Positions 1 through 8,223 of a stretch of DNA of 43,482 nucleotides are shown here, piece after piece. Every line of letters begins with the position of its first letter. Within the stretch, counting starts at the first letter, position 1. Origin of the DNA: Oscillospiraceae bacterium (GTDB taxonomy: Bacteria; Bacillota; Clostridia; Oscillospirales; Ruminococcaceae). The stretch spans positions 1 to 43,482 of the forward strand of contig SVNC01000017.1 of the NCBI GenBank assembly GCA_015067025.1, given 5' to 3'. Under the pieces are notes generated by a model. That model had not been told where the DNA came from, made no database searches, and saw only the letters and a list, made by a program, of their open reading frames with translations. The position numbers and the translations under genes are program-made.

Positions 1-42
1 TCTGTATGTTGAATGCGATAAATGTTTTATTTCATTTTTCAT
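1..42 (-). CDS. tnpA: IS200/IS605 family transposase TnpA, N-terminal fragment
   Basis: Only the first 14 codons are inside the window, giving MKNEIKHLSHSTYR. The Shine-Dalgarno AAAGGAGG lies about 7 nt upstream of the ATG. The Leu-Ser-His-Ser/Thr opening is typical of the small HUH (Y1) transposases of the IS200/IS605 group, which normally continue with a Cys-Lys-Tyr-His-Ile-Val-Phe stretch. TnpA excises and inserts single-stranded DNA through a catalytic tyrosine; that part is off the left edge and cannot be checked. A good promoter and a strong hairpin upstream fit the left end of such an element. The assignment rests on very few residues. Confidence 0.72.
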   Translation of the reverse strand, partial: MKNEIKHLSHSTYR

Positions 43-94
43 TAAAATAACCTCCTTTTGGTTTTAATAGTAATGCGGTCGCCAAACCTTTTCT

Positions 95-124
95 ATTATA
101 CCATTGGGAGGTTGTTTATTTCAA
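95..124 (-). promoter_or_regulatory. Sigma-A-type promoter for tnpA
   Basis: On the minus strand TTGAAA (plus 119-124) and TATAAT (plus 95-100) are separated by 18 nt. The predicted transcript starts about 45 nt before the tnpA start codon. Confidence 0.65.
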
Positions 125-193
125 TCGATTGCTAAAGCTTTTTTATTCCCCCGGTAGAACCGGGGGTTGTTTCGTGCTAAAGCGTCCAAAACT

Positions 194-228
194 AATTAAG
201 GTTGATTCAAAACGAACCAACCTTAATT
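194..228 (+). terminator. Rho-independent terminator, plus strand (possibly bidirectional)
   Basis: An 11-bp perfect stem (194-204 with 218-228) encloses a 13-nt loop and is followed by six T on the plus strand. On the minus strand the tail is a shorter T-run, so it could also back up the ybaK terminator next to it. No plus-strand gene ending just upstream is visible. Confidence 0.6.
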
Positions 229-247
229 TTTTCATTGCACAAAAAAT

Positions 248-267
248 CGGATAGCCTAAGCTATCCG
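248..267 (-). terminator. Terminator of the hyd-ybaK operon
   Basis: An 8-bp perfect stem CGGATAGC/GCTATCCG with a 4-nt loop is followed on the minus strand by A and six T. It lies 13 nt downstream of the ybaK stop codon. Confidence 0.85.
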
Positions 268-280
268 AAAAATCATTTTA

Positions 281-766
281 TTATTCCTTCACTATATCCG
301 AAACTGTAGCATTGGTGACTTTTATAAGGTCTGATGGCTTTATAACTATCTGTGTACCAAGCTTTCCGCCGCTGACTATTATTTCATCAAAATCGTTTAT
401 CGTGCTGTGATAGACGGTTTTATAAAGCTTTTTCATACCGATTGGAGTACATCCTCCCCTGATATAGCCGGTAACTGCATTTATCTCTTTAACAGGAAGC
501 ATTTCAACTGATTTTTCACCAACTGATTTTGCGGCTTTCTTCATATCAAGCTCCAAGTGAATAGGGATTGCAAAAACATAGTAATTCTTGGACTTTCCTT
601 CTGTTACAAGGGTTTTAAAAGTACTGTCGTAAGATTGACCAAGCATATCTGCTATGTGAACGCCATCTATAAATTCATCACATTCATAAGTATTCACTTT
701 ATAAGAAATCTTATTTTTATCAAGAATTCTCATTGCATTGGTTTTATTGTCTTTTTCTTTAGCCAT
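281..766 (-). CDS. ybaK: Cys-tRNA(Pro)/Cys-tRNA(Cys) deacylase, YbaK/EbsC type
   Basis: A 161-residue single-domain protein of the YbaK/ProX editing family, which hydrolyses mischarged Cys-tRNA(Pro) in trans in the cytoplasm. Family marks are the N-terminal Asn-Ala-Met-Arg-Ile-Leu-Asp segment, the Thr-Phe-Lys-Thr-Leu-Val strand carrying the conserved lysine, and the GYIRGGCTPIG loop near residue 105. Length is normal for the family. It starts 9 nt after hydF stops, so it is the last gene of the hydrogenase-maturation operon. A functional tie to hydrogenase maturation is not established; it may simply be co-transcribed. Family assignment is secure, exact tRNA specificity is inferred. Confidence 0.92.
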   Translation of the reverse strand: MAKEKDNKTNAMRILDKNKISYKVNTYECDEFIDGVHIADMLGQSYDSTFKTLVTEGKSKNYYVFAIPIHLELDMKKAAKSVGEKSVEMLPVKEINAVTGYIRGGCTPIGMKKLYKTVYHSTINDFDEIIVSGGKLGTQIVIKPSDLIKVTNATVSDIVKE

Positions 767-775
767 AATTTCACC

Positions 776-1975
776 TTATAAAAGAGAATAGATTTCGTCA
801 AAGGGCTTGACACTTCTTTTCAGAATACCGTTCATATAAGCTATCGCTATTCCGTAATTGGTTATAGGTATATTCTGCTCATCGGCACAGGATATTCTGT
901 ACTTCATTTCCCTTTCGCTGAGTGTACAAGCACCGCAATGAATAATCATTTTATATTTTTGCAGATCTTCAGGGAACGTGCCGCCCGATGTAAACTCAAA
1001 ATTTATATCCTTACCGGTATATTTTTTTACCCAGGCAGGTATTTTTACAGTACCGATATCCTCACATTGTCTGTGATGTGTACAGCCCTCGGAAATAAGA
1101 ATAGTATCACCGTCTGATAACTTATCAAGAGCCTTTACACCCTCTACGTTCTTTTTTAAGTTACCCTTGTATCTTGCAAAAAGTATCGAAAATGACGTCA
1201 GCATAGTATCATCAGGTACTATCTTTGATACCTTTCCAAACGCCTGACTATCGGTTATAACAAGTCTTGGTTTTGATGATAAACTGTCAAGAGTCGCCTT
1301 AAGCTCAGTATCCCTGCATACAATACTAATCGCACCCGTGTCAAGTATATCTCTGATAGTCTGTTGCTGAGGCAGAATAAGTCTGCCTTTAGGTGCAGAT
1401 GAATCTATAGGTACAACAAGAACAACCGTATCATTTTCGCACAAAAGATCTCCGCAGATTTTTCTATTATCGTTCTTTAGCTGTAATGTGGAAGCAATAA
1501 GTTCTTTAAGCTCATTTATGTTCTTTCCTGTAACGCTGTCGACATAGATAGTTTTATCATCTGATTTGCCGCTAACTCCTGACAAGTCACATTTTGTATA
1601 CACTCTGAGATAGGGTATGTTATGTTTTTTGAGCTTTTCGGATATCTGCCTGTCATATTCACTTTCTTCTTCCGTGCTGTCGGTAACAAGAAGTGCGATA
1701 TCAGTTTTATAAAGCACCTCATAACTTTTCTTTATTCTGAGCTGTCCAAGCTCACCCACATCATCTATACCTGCTGTATCGGTTATCATAACAGGACCTA
1801 AGGGTAAAAGCTCCATTGCTTTTGAAACAGGATCGGTGGTAGTACCCGCCGTATCGGATACCACCGCCAGTTCCTGACCTGTAATAGCATTTATAAGACT
1901 TGATTTACCGGCATTTCTTCTGCCGAAAATTCCTATATGGATTCTTTCTCCACTCGGAGTAGAATTAAGACTCAT
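776..1975 (-). CDS. hydF: [FeFe]-hydrogenase H-cluster maturation GTPase HydF
   Basis: HydF is the scaffold on which the 2Fe subcluster is assembled before transfer to apo-hydrogenase. The 399-residue protein has the N-terminal GTPase domain with the P-loop GRRNAGKSS at residues 18-26, switch region DTAGTTTDPV, DTAGIDD as G3 and TKCD as G4. The C-terminal cluster-binding domain carries the family signature Cys-Thr-His followed about 50 residues later by His-Cys-Gly-Ala-Cys. Start is ATG with AAGGTGG upstream. It lies 13 nt after hydG and 9 nt before ybaK in one operon. All expected key residues are present. Confidence 0.97.
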   Translation of the reverse strand: MSLNSTPSGERIHIGIFGRRNAGKSSLINAITGQELAVVSDTAGTTTDPVSKAMELLPLGPVMITDTAGIDDVGELGQLRIKKSYEVLYKTDIALLVTDSTEEESEYDRQISEKLKKHNIPYLRVYTKCDLSGVSGKSDDKTIYVDSVTGKNINELKELIASTLQLKNDNRKICGDLLCENDTVVLVVPIDSSAPKGRLILPQQQTIRDILDTGAISIVCRDTELKATLDSLSSKPRLVITDSQAFGKVSKIVPDDTMLTSFSILFARYKGNLKKNVEGVKALDKLSDGDTILISEGCTHHRQCEDIGTVKIPAWVKKYTGKDINFEFTSGGTFPEDLQKYKMIIHCGACTLSEREMKYRISCADEQNIPITNYGIAIAYMNGILKRSVKPFDEIYSLL

Positions 1976-1988
1976 AGTTTACCACCTT

Positions 1989-3407
1989 TTAGAATCTGAA
2001 ATCTCTCTGTCCATTCTTGATGTTATCGATGTATTCCATTGCAATCTGTCTTACCTTGTCCTTTGGGATATTGTAAAGCTCCTTTGCAATAAGCTCTTCG
2101 CCTATCTTCTTTGTATCGTCGCTTGCATAGTCCTCAAGATATTCCTTTAGCGTCATAAGAGCGTTAGGATGACAACAGTTCTGAATCTGACCTGATTTAC
2201 AAAGACTCATAAATCTGTCGCCCGTTCTGCCCTCTCTGTAACAAGCTGTACAGAAGGAAGGAATGTAACCAAGCTTCATAAGCCAGTTTACGATCTCATC
2301 AAGTGTACGAGTATCAGATACGTCAAACTGTGCGGAATTATCCTCTTCTTCCTCGGGCTCTGCATATCCACCGACACTTGTCTTTGAACCACCGCTTATC
2401 TGTGATACACCAAGCTGTAATACTCTTTCTCTACTCTTCTGACTTTCTCTTGTTGAAACGATCATACCTGTATAAGGCACTGCTATTCTGAGACAGGCAA
2501 CTATCTTTGCAAACTGATCATCACTGATACCGTTATCAAATTCATCGGGATCAATATCATCTGCTCTTCTTACTCTGGGAACAGAGATTGTGTGAGGTCC
2601 TACACCATGTACTGCTTCAAGGTGTTCTGCGTGCATTAGAAGTCCGGCAAACTCATATCTGTAAAGCTCAAGTCCGAATAAAGCACCGATACCTACGTCA
2701 TCAATACCGCCTTCCATAGCTCTGTCCATAGCTTCTGTATGGTATGCGTAATTGTGCTTTGGTCCTGTGGGATGCAAACGCTCATAGCTTTCCTTGTGAT
2801 AAGTTTCCTGGAAGAGGATATATGTACCTATTCCAGCATCCTTTAATTTTCTGTAGTTTTCAACCGTTGTAGCAGCAATGTTTACATTTACTCTGCGGAT
2901 AGCACCATTCTTATGCCTTATTGAATAAATGGTTTCGATACTTTCGAGGATATATTCAATAGGATTATTCACAGGATCCTCACCTGCTTCAAGAGCAAGT
3001 CTTTTGTGTCCCATATCCTGAAGTGCAATAACCTCTGCCTTTATTTCCTCCTGAGTAAGCTTTTTACGGCAGATAGTCTTGTTCTTTGCGTGATATGGGC
3101 AGTAAAGACATCCGTTTACACAGTAGTTTGAAAGATAAAGAGGTGCAAACATAACTATTCTGTTACCGTAAAAATCTTTCTTAATCTGCTGTGCAAGAGC
3201 GTAAATTTCTTCATTTTTTTCAGGGATATCGCAGTCAAGAAGCACCGCCGCTTCTCTGTGGGAAAGTCCCTTTCTTTCCCTTGCCTTTTCAAGAATACTG
3301 TCGATAAGCTCTGCATTGTGCTTATTTTTTTCGGCGTATTCAAGTGTTTCCATAATTTCTTCGTGGCTGATAAATTCTTCAGCCTTTAACGATTTAGGAT
3401 TGTACAT
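1989..3407 (-). CDS. hydG: [FeFe]-hydrogenase maturation radical SAM protein HydG
   Basis: HydG is a radical SAM tyrosine lyase that generates the CO and CN ligands of the H-cluster. At 472 residues it has the usual length. The radical SAM cluster motif CVNGCLYC is at residues 96-103. The C-terminal domain carries the auxiliary-cluster motif Cys-Thr-Ala-Cys followed by a third Cys about 22 residues later, which separates HydG from ThiH. It starts 3 nt after hydE stops, with Shine-Dalgarno AGAAAGGAAA, so translation is probably coupled. Operon mates hydE and hydF confirm the role. Confidence 0.97.
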   Translation of the reverse strand: MYNPKSLKAEEFISHEEIMETLEYAEKNKHNAELIDSILEKARERKGLSHREAAVLLDCDIPEKNEEIYALAQQIKKDFYGNRIVMFAPLYLSNYCVNGCLYCPYHAKNKTICRKKLTQEEIKAEVIALQDMGHKRLALEAGEDPVNNPIEYILESIETIYSIRHKNGAIRRVNVNIAATTVENYRKLKDAGIGTYILFQETYHKESYERLHPTGPKHNYAYHTEAMDRAMEGGIDDVGIGALFGLELYRYEFAGLLMHAEHLEAVHGVGPHTISVPRVRRADDIDPDEFDNGISDDQFAKIVACLRIAVPYTGMIVSTRESQKSRERVLQLGVSQISGGSKTSVGGYAEPEEEEDNSAQFDVSDTRTLDEIVNWLMKLGYIPSFCTACYREGRTGDRFMSLCKSGQIQNCCHPNALMTLKEYLEDYASDDTKKIGEELIAKELYNIPKDKVRQIAMEYIDNIKNGQRDFRF

Positions 3408-3410
3408 AAT

Positions 3411-4469
3411 TTATTTCCTTTCTGTAAAAGAGGCGTGATCGCCTCTGGATTTGACCACTTTATATCCGGCGGATGTTACTCTGCTTTCAAGACATTTTCT
3501 GCATTGTGCCGATTCATCACCTGTACATATCTTATTATCATACAAAAGATATTTACTTCTTACGTCTGTTGGCGATAGATTAGGCATTACAACATTAGCT
3601 CCGACTTTGAGTGCAAGCTCTCTGCCATTCGGAACAATTGTTCCAAGTGCAGTTGTCGCCGGTAATAATGCTTTGGGAAGAATCAATCTTACGAGAGCTA
3701 CCATAAAGATAGTAAGTTCAGCTGTTCCCTGCGGCATATCGGCAAAAGGTGTTGCGTGGTGCGGAATAAACGGTCCTATTCCTACCATTTCGGGTTTAAG
3801 TCTTTCCAAAAACAGAAGATCATCCGCAAGATTTTCTGCTGTCTGATAGGGTGAGCCTACCATAAAACCTGCCCCTGTCTGAAAGCCTATCTTTTTCAGT
3901 GTATAAAGACATTCCTGTCTTTTCTGTGCAGTAAGATTTGGCGGATGAAGTCTGCTGTAATGTTCACAGTCGGCAGTTTCGTGACGGAGCAGATATCTGT
4001 CAGCTCCAACCTCAAAAAAGCTTCTGTAAGTTTCCTCGTTTTTTTCGCCAATCGAAAGTGTGACAGCACAATCAGGATATCGTGCTTTAATCTCTCTTAC
4101 GATGTCACAGATCATATCATCTGTATAGTAAGGGTCTTCGCCACCCTGCAGAACAAAGGTTCTGAAGTCAAGTGCATATCCGACTTCACAACATTCAAGA
4201 ATTTGTTCTTTGGTAAGGCGATACCGCTCTGCATCCTTATTACCTGCTCTTATCCCACAGTAATAGCAGTTATTTTTACAGTAGTTTGTAAACTCGATAA
4301 GCCCTCTTAAGTATACATCCTTACCATAATGCTTTTCTCTCACATTTGACGAAAGAGAAAAAAGATAATCCTTTATACTGTCACGGTTTTCTATAAGTGT
4401 TACATATTCATCCTTTTCAAGATGACTTGTGTCATAAAGCCTGTCAACAAGATTTTTAAGGTTCTCCAT
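3411..4469 (-). CDS. hydE: [FeFe]-hydrogenase maturation radical SAM protein HydE
   Basis: HydE is the second radical SAM maturase of the H-cluster pathway, acting on the HydG organometallic product. The 352-residue protein has CKNNCYYC at residues 64-71, preceded by Glu-Phe-Thr-Asn-Tyr as in characterised HydE proteins, and the VLQGGEDPYY segment near residue 108. Biotin synthase-like TIM barrel features are present throughout. It begins 1 nt after the regulator gene ends, with a GGAGGG Shine-Dalgarno inside that gene, and is followed by hydG. Confidence 0.96.
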   Translation of the reverse strand: MENLKNLVDRLYDTSHLEKDEYVTLIENRDSIKDYLFSLSSNVREKHYGKDVYLRGLIEFTNYCKNNCYYCGIRAGNKDAERYRLTKEQILECCEVGYALDFRTFVLQGGEDPYYTDDMICDIVREIKARYPDCAVTLSIGEKNEETYRSFFEVGADRYLLRHETADCEHYSRLHPPNLTAQKRQECLYTLKKIGFQTGAGFMVGSPYQTAENLADDLLFLERLKPEMVGIGPFIPHHATPFADMPQGTAELTIFMVALVRLILPKALLPATTALGTIVPNGRELALKVGANVVMPNLSPTDVRSKYLLYDNKICTGDESAQCRKCLESRVTSAGYKVVKSRGDHASFTERK

Positions 4470-4470
4470 A

Positions 4471-4743
4471 TTACCCTCCGTTTTCTGTTGGTAGCTTCTG
4501 ATATATCGTTTTTGTAGTAACGCCCTTTAATGCACCGAGTCTGCCTGATAACGTACTTATTACATCCTGCGGAGCATCAATGGCGATGCTGATTATCGAA
4601 ACTCCCGCTTTGTCATAAGGGATTCCCATTCTTCCGATAATATACTTTGCACTATTATGTAACAGTTCGTTAAGCTTTAAAACCGAATTAGGCTCTGATA
4701 CTACAATGCCGATAAGGGCAACTCTGCTTTGTGGTTCGTTCAA
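4471..4743 (-). CDS. Iron-only hydrogenase system regulator, TM1266 family
   Basis: A 90-residue ACT/NikR-C-like protein opening Arg-Val-Ala-Leu-Ile-Gly-Ile-Val-Val, with the internal GRMGIPY and SIISIAIDAP segments typical of the putative iron-only hydrogenase system regulator (TM1266) family. These small proteins are routinely found beside hydE/hydG/hydF; their biochemical role is still poorly defined. The start is TTG at 4743, chosen because GAAAGGAC lies 8-15 nt upstream and no in-frame ATG fits. It is the first gene of the maturation operon. No DNA-binding domain is visible, so the word regulator is a family name only. Confidence 0.88.
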   Translation of the reverse strand: MNEPQSRVALIGIVVSEPNSVLKLNELLHNSAKYIIGRMGIPYDKAGVSIISIAIDAPQDVISTLSGRLGALKGVTTKTIYQKLPTENGG

Positions 4744-4768
4744 AACGTTAGTCCTTTCTCAAAATAAA

Positions 4769-4794
4769 AACAGCCGTGTTAAGACACAGCTGTT
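4769..4794 (-). terminator. Terminator of the comFB-like gene
   Basis: An 11-bp stem (4769-4779 with 4784-4794, one G-U wobble) and a 4-nt loop are followed on the minus strand by a T-rich tail. It sits between the comFB-like gene and the hydrogenase operon, with only 25 nt left before the TTG start of the regulator. The hyd operon promoter must therefore overlap it or lie upstream in 4795-4942, where I see no convincing -35/-10 pair. Confidence 0.8.
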
Positions 4795-4942
4795 AAAAAA
4801 GCATATACCTATAGCATAAGAAAATCTTATGTTATATCTTATAACGCTCTGTCTTCCTTTTAAGATATTTCTTTAAAGTCAGTCGATACGGATTGTCAGA
4901 TTGTTTGGTGAAAGATATACTCGCACCTCACAACTAAACTTT

Positions 4943-5209
4943 TTATTTCTTATGTCTGGGATTAGCACCAACACTTGTTATTGCCTGCATAACTGCAACA
5001 TCAAGATCTACCGTAGGCTGGCTTTCCATCTCCTGTGTGATTCTTGTAAAAATTTCGCCATTAACTGTGCTGACGTATCTTGAAGGCAGCCTGTTAAGAG
5101 CGTAAGCCTTCATATCTTCAACACATACCTCACACTTACAGCAGTCATTCTTTGATAAGAGTTCGGATAATCTTTCGTCAACATAGTGTTCCATCATATT
5201 AATAAGCAT
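4943..5209 (-). CDS. ComFB-family (late competence development) protein
   Basis: An 88-residue protein with Val-Asp-Glu-Arg-Leu near the N-terminus, a cysteine-rich CCKCEVCVED motif around residues 23-32, and the conserved Ala-Leu-Asn-Arg-Leu-Pro-Ser-Arg-Tyr-Val stretch that defines the ComFB family (Bacillus ComFB and many clostridial homologues). The four cysteines may bind a metal. The molecular function is not known; the name comes from the comF operon. It starts with ATG after GAAAGGAA, has its own promoter and terminator, and is followed by the hydrogenase-maturation operon. No other competence gene is adjacent. Confidence 0.82.
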   Translation of the reverse strand: MLINMMEHYVDERLSELLSKNDCCKCEVCVEDMKAYALNRLPSRYVSTVNGEIFTRITQEMESQPTVDLDVAVMQAITSVGANPRHKK

Positions 5210-5256
5210 AATTTTATATTCCTTTCTGTCTGAAGGCTATACGTTTATCCTTTCTT

Positions 5257-5285
5257 ATTTTAGCATAAGAATGCTAAACAGTCAA
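5257..5285 (-). promoter_or_regulatory. Promoter of the comFB-like gene
   Basis: On the minus strand TTGACT (plus 5280-5285) and TAAAAT (plus 5257-5262) are exactly 17 nt apart, about 48 nt upstream of the start codon. The spacer holds an AGCAT/ATGCT inverted repeat that could be an operator. Confidence 0.75.
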
Positions 5286-5339
5286 TAGTAATTAAAAAAA
5301 TTTTTGTTCATAATTAATATAAATATACTGCACTTTTTA

Positions 5340-5368
5340 TTGACAAATACGGACCTGTAGTGTATAAT
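5340..5368 (+). promoter_or_regulatory. Consensus sigma-A promoter of secA
   Basis: TTGACA (5340-5345), a 17-nt spacer and TATAAT (5363-5368) match the housekeeping consensus perfectly. The transcript would begin near 5375, about 75 nt before the secA start. Confidence 0.9.
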
Positions 5369-5449
5369 AATAGAGTATGTAAATTAGAATACTATAGCTG
5401 TGACTAAACGGCAATTTTACATAAAATAGAAAGGACAAGACAACATACA

Positions 5450-8176
5450 ATGAGCTTACTCACAAAATTATTCGGAAACTACTCAGAAAAAGAAATCAAG
5501 CGCATCACACCAATAAAGGATGCTGTACTTGCTCTTGAACCCAAATATGCGGCAATGAGCGATACAGAGCTTAAATCTCAGACCGCTATCTTAAAAGGCA
5601 GACTTGAACAGGGAGAAACTCTTGAAGATATTCTTCCTGATGCATTCGCTACCTGCAGAGAAGCAATGTGGAGAGTACTCGGAAAAAAGCCTTATCCCGT
5701 ACAGGTACTTGGCGGTATCGTTTTATTCCAGGGACGTATTGCAGAAATGAGAACAGGTGAAGGTAAAACCTTCGTCGCTGCACTCCCCACCTACCTCGTT
5801 GCTCTCAGCGGCAAGGGCGTTCATGTTGTAACTGTAAACGACTACCTTGCAAAGCGTGACGGCGAAATGATTGGCCGTGTACACAGATTTCTCGGCCTTA
5901 CCGTTGGCATGATACTCCACGATATGACAAATGATCAGAGAAGAAAATCCTATAACTGTGACGTTACCTACGGTACAAATAACGAATTCGGTTTTGACTA
6001 TCTTCGTGATAATATGTGCATTCATAAGAAGGACAAGGTTCAGCGTGAATTTAACTTTGCTATTGTCGACGAGGTTGACTCTATCCTCATAGATGAAGCG
6101 AGAACTCCTCTTATCATTTCGGGTGCAGGCGACAAGTCTACAGACCTTTATCAGAAGGCTGACAAGTTAGCAAGAAACCTCCGTCCCTATAAAGTCGTTG
6201 AACTTGACAGTAAAGAAGATCAGGATGTTATTGACGGCGACTACATCATAGACGAAAAGGCAAAGAGTGCTACACTTACACAAAGAGGTGTAAGAAAGGC
6301 TGAAGCGTACTTTGGCGTTGAAAATCTTATGGATATGGAGAATATGACTCTCCTGCACCATGTAAACCAGGCCATCAAAGCACAGGGTATAATGAAGCGT
6401 GACGTAGACTATGTAATAAAGGATGGCGAAATTGTAATCGTAGACGAATTTACAGGTCGTCTTATGTTCGGTCGCCGTTTTAACGAAGGTTTACATCAGG
6501 CTATTGAAGCTAAGGAAGGCGTACAGGTTAAAAACGAAAGTAAAACTCTTGCTACAATCACCTTCCAGAACTTCTTCAGACTTTACGATAAGCTGTCAGG
6601 TATGACAGGTACGGCGATGACGGAAGAATCTGAATTCAGAGAGATCTACGCTCTTGACGTTATCGAAATTCCTACCAACAAGCCTGTTGCAAGAATAGAT
6701 CACCAGGACCAGGTATATAAGAACGAAAACGGCAAGTTCAAGGCAGTAATCAGACAGATTGAAGAATGTCACGCTAAGGGACAGCCTGTTCTTGTAGGTA
6801 CAATTACAATCGAAAAATCTGAGCTTCTCTCTGCTATGCTCAAAAGAAAGGGTATCAAGCACGAGGTGCTGAACGCAAAGAACCACGAAAGAGAAGCTGA
6901 AATCGTTGCACAGGCAGGTAAAAAGGGTGCTGTAACCATTGCCACAAATATGGCAGGTCGTGGTACAGATATTATGCTTGGCGGTAACGCTGAATATCTT
7001 GCAAAGGCTAAGATGAGAAAGGAAGGAATGGATGAATTCCTCATTAACGAGGCAACAGGCTTTGCAGAAACAGATAATCAGGATATCATTAATGCAAGAG
7101 AAACTTATATAAAGTACAATGAAGAATTCAAAAACCAGATTGAAGGCGAAGCAGAAGAAGTAAGAGCTGCAGGCGGTCTTTTCATACTTGGTACAGAGCG
7201 TCACGAATCACGTCGTATTGATAACCAGTTAAGAGGTCGTGCAGGTCGTCAGGGCGACCCCGGTGAAAGCCGTTTCTTTATTTCTCTTGAAGACGACTTA
7301 ATGCGTATGTTTGGTGGCGAAAGAGTTCAGGGTGTTATGCAGACTCTTGGTATCGAAGAAGATATGCCTATCGAGAACAAGTTCCTTACAAGCACTATTG
7401 AATCTTCACAGCGTAAGGTTGAAGGCAGAAACTTCTCAATCCGTAAAAACGTCCTTGACTTTGACGACGTTATGTCACAGCAGCGTATGACTATCTATAC
7501 ACAGCGTGCAAAAGTGCTCAACGGCGAAGACGTAAGCGATTATATCAAGAGTATGATGAAGGAAACCATCGAAGAAAGCGTTATGACTTTCTGTGGTCAC
7601 GACTACCCCGAAAACTGGAACTTTGCAGGACTCCGTGAGCATTATATGAACGTGCTTACGACTGAAGAAGACTTTAACTATACAATTGATGATCTCAACG
7701 AAATAGATCGTAAGGATATCATTGAACTTCTCAATGAAAGAGCTGAATATCGTTACAGACAGCGTGAAGCAGAATTCGGTAGCGAAACAATGCGTGAAGT
7801 TGAAAGAATCTGTCTGTTAAAGGTTGTAGATACAAAGTGGATGGATCATATCGATGCTATGGAAGAATTAAAGCGTGGTATCGGTCTCAGAGGTTATGCT
7901 CAGCGTGATCCTGTAGTAGAATACAGAATTGAAGGCTTTGCGATGTTTGATGAAATGATTGCATCTATCCGCGAAGATACAGTAAGACTTGTTCTTACAG
8001 TTAAAATCAGAACAGAAGCTCCTCCTCAGCGTGAACAGGTTATGAAACCTATGCCTGAAAACGCAGGTGCACGTACTCCCGTGAAAAAGGATATGACTCA
8101 GAAGGTCGGCAGAAACGATCCCTGCCCTTGCGGAAGTGGTAAAAAATACAAGAGATGCTGCGGAGCAGACGAATAA
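5450..8176 (+). CDS. secA: Preprotein translocase ATPase SecA
   Basis: SecA drives export of unfolded preproteins through SecYEG at the cytoplasmic membrane. The 908-residue protein shows Walker A MRTGEGKT at residues 100-107, Walker B Asp-Glu-Val-Asp near 207, the preprotein cross-linking domain, the second motor domain with [14 protein letters not shown], and the [10 protein letters not shown] motif VI. The extreme C-terminus has the zinc-binding SEC-C motif with Cys-Pro-Cys and Cys-Cys, which contacts SecB-like partners or the ribosome. It is full length for SecA1. A consensus promoter precedes it; two further genes follow without an evident terminator. Confidence 0.98.
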   Translation: MSLLTKLFGNYSEKEIKRITPIKDAVLALEPKYAAMSDTELKSQTAILKGRLEQGETLEDILPDAFATCREAMWRVLGKKPYPVQVLGGIVLFQGRIAEMRTGEGKTFVAALPTYLVALSGKGVHVVTVNDYLAKRDGEMIGRVHRFLGLTVGMILHDMTNDQRRKSYNCDVTYGTNNEFGFDYLRDNMCIHKKDKVQREFNFAIVDEVDSILIDEARTPLIISGAGDKSTDLYQKADKLARNLRPYKVVELDSKEDQDVIDGDYIIDEKAKSATLTQRGVRKAEAYFGVENLMDMENMTLLHHVNQAIKAQGIMKRDVDYVIKDGEIVIVDEFTGRLMFGRRFNEGLHQAIEAKEGVQVKNESKTLATITFQNFFRLYDKLSGMTGTAMTEESEFREIYALDVIEIPTNKPVARIDHQDQVYKNENGKFKAVIRQIEECHAKGQPVLVGTITIEKSELLSAMLKRKGIKHEVLNAKNHEREAEIVAQAGKKGAVTIATNMAGRGTDIMLGGNAEYLAKAKMRKEGMDEFLINEATGFAETDNQDIINARETYIKYNEEFKNQIEGEAEEVRAAGGLFILGTERHESRRIDNQLRGRAGRQGDPGESRFFISLEDDLMRMFGGERVQGVMQTLGIEEDMPIENKFLTSTIESSQRKVEGRNFSIRKNVLDFDDVMSQQRMTIYTQRAKVLNGEDVSDYIKSMMKETIEESVMTFCGHDYPENWNFAGLREHYMNVLTTEEDFNYTIDDLNEIDRKDIIELLNERAEYRYRQREAEFGSETMREVERICLLKVVDTKWMDHIDAMEELKRGIGLRGYAQRDPVVEYRIEGFAMFDEMIASIREDTVRLVLTVKIRTEAPPQREQVMKPMPENAGARTPVKKDMTQKVGRNDPCPCGSGKKYKRCCGADE

Positions 8177-8223
8177 TTAACACACAATTACACTAAACTT
8201 TTCGCTCTTCAAGGAGATATAAT

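Larger units (their letters stand above)
1..182 (-). mobile_element. Left end of an IS200/IS605-type insertion sequence
   Basis: Reading the minus strand, this stretch holds a perfect 7-bp GC-rich hairpin (arms 148-154 and 160-166, loop TAGAA), then the tnpA promoter, Shine-Dalgarno and start codon. IS200/IS605 elements lack terminal inverted repeats and carry subterminal hairpins recognised by TnpA. In IS200 the left-end hairpin also terminates transcription entering from outside. The octamer GCTAAAGC flanks the hairpin at 131-138 and 175-182. The outer boundary is a guess, because these elements make no target duplication and the right end is outside the window. Confidence 0.6.

Noticed and set aside
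4795-4942. Possible riboswitch or small RNA between the comFB-like gene and its terminator.
   Set aside because: Only one short hairpin (CATAAGA/TCTTATG near 4814-4830) could be seen; no known aptamer core was recognised.
6596-7204. A 202-codon open frame antisense to secA.
   Set aside because: It lies wholly inside a secure secA frame, is Cys/Phe/Ser-rich as expected of a reverse-frame shadow, and lacks a ribosome site.
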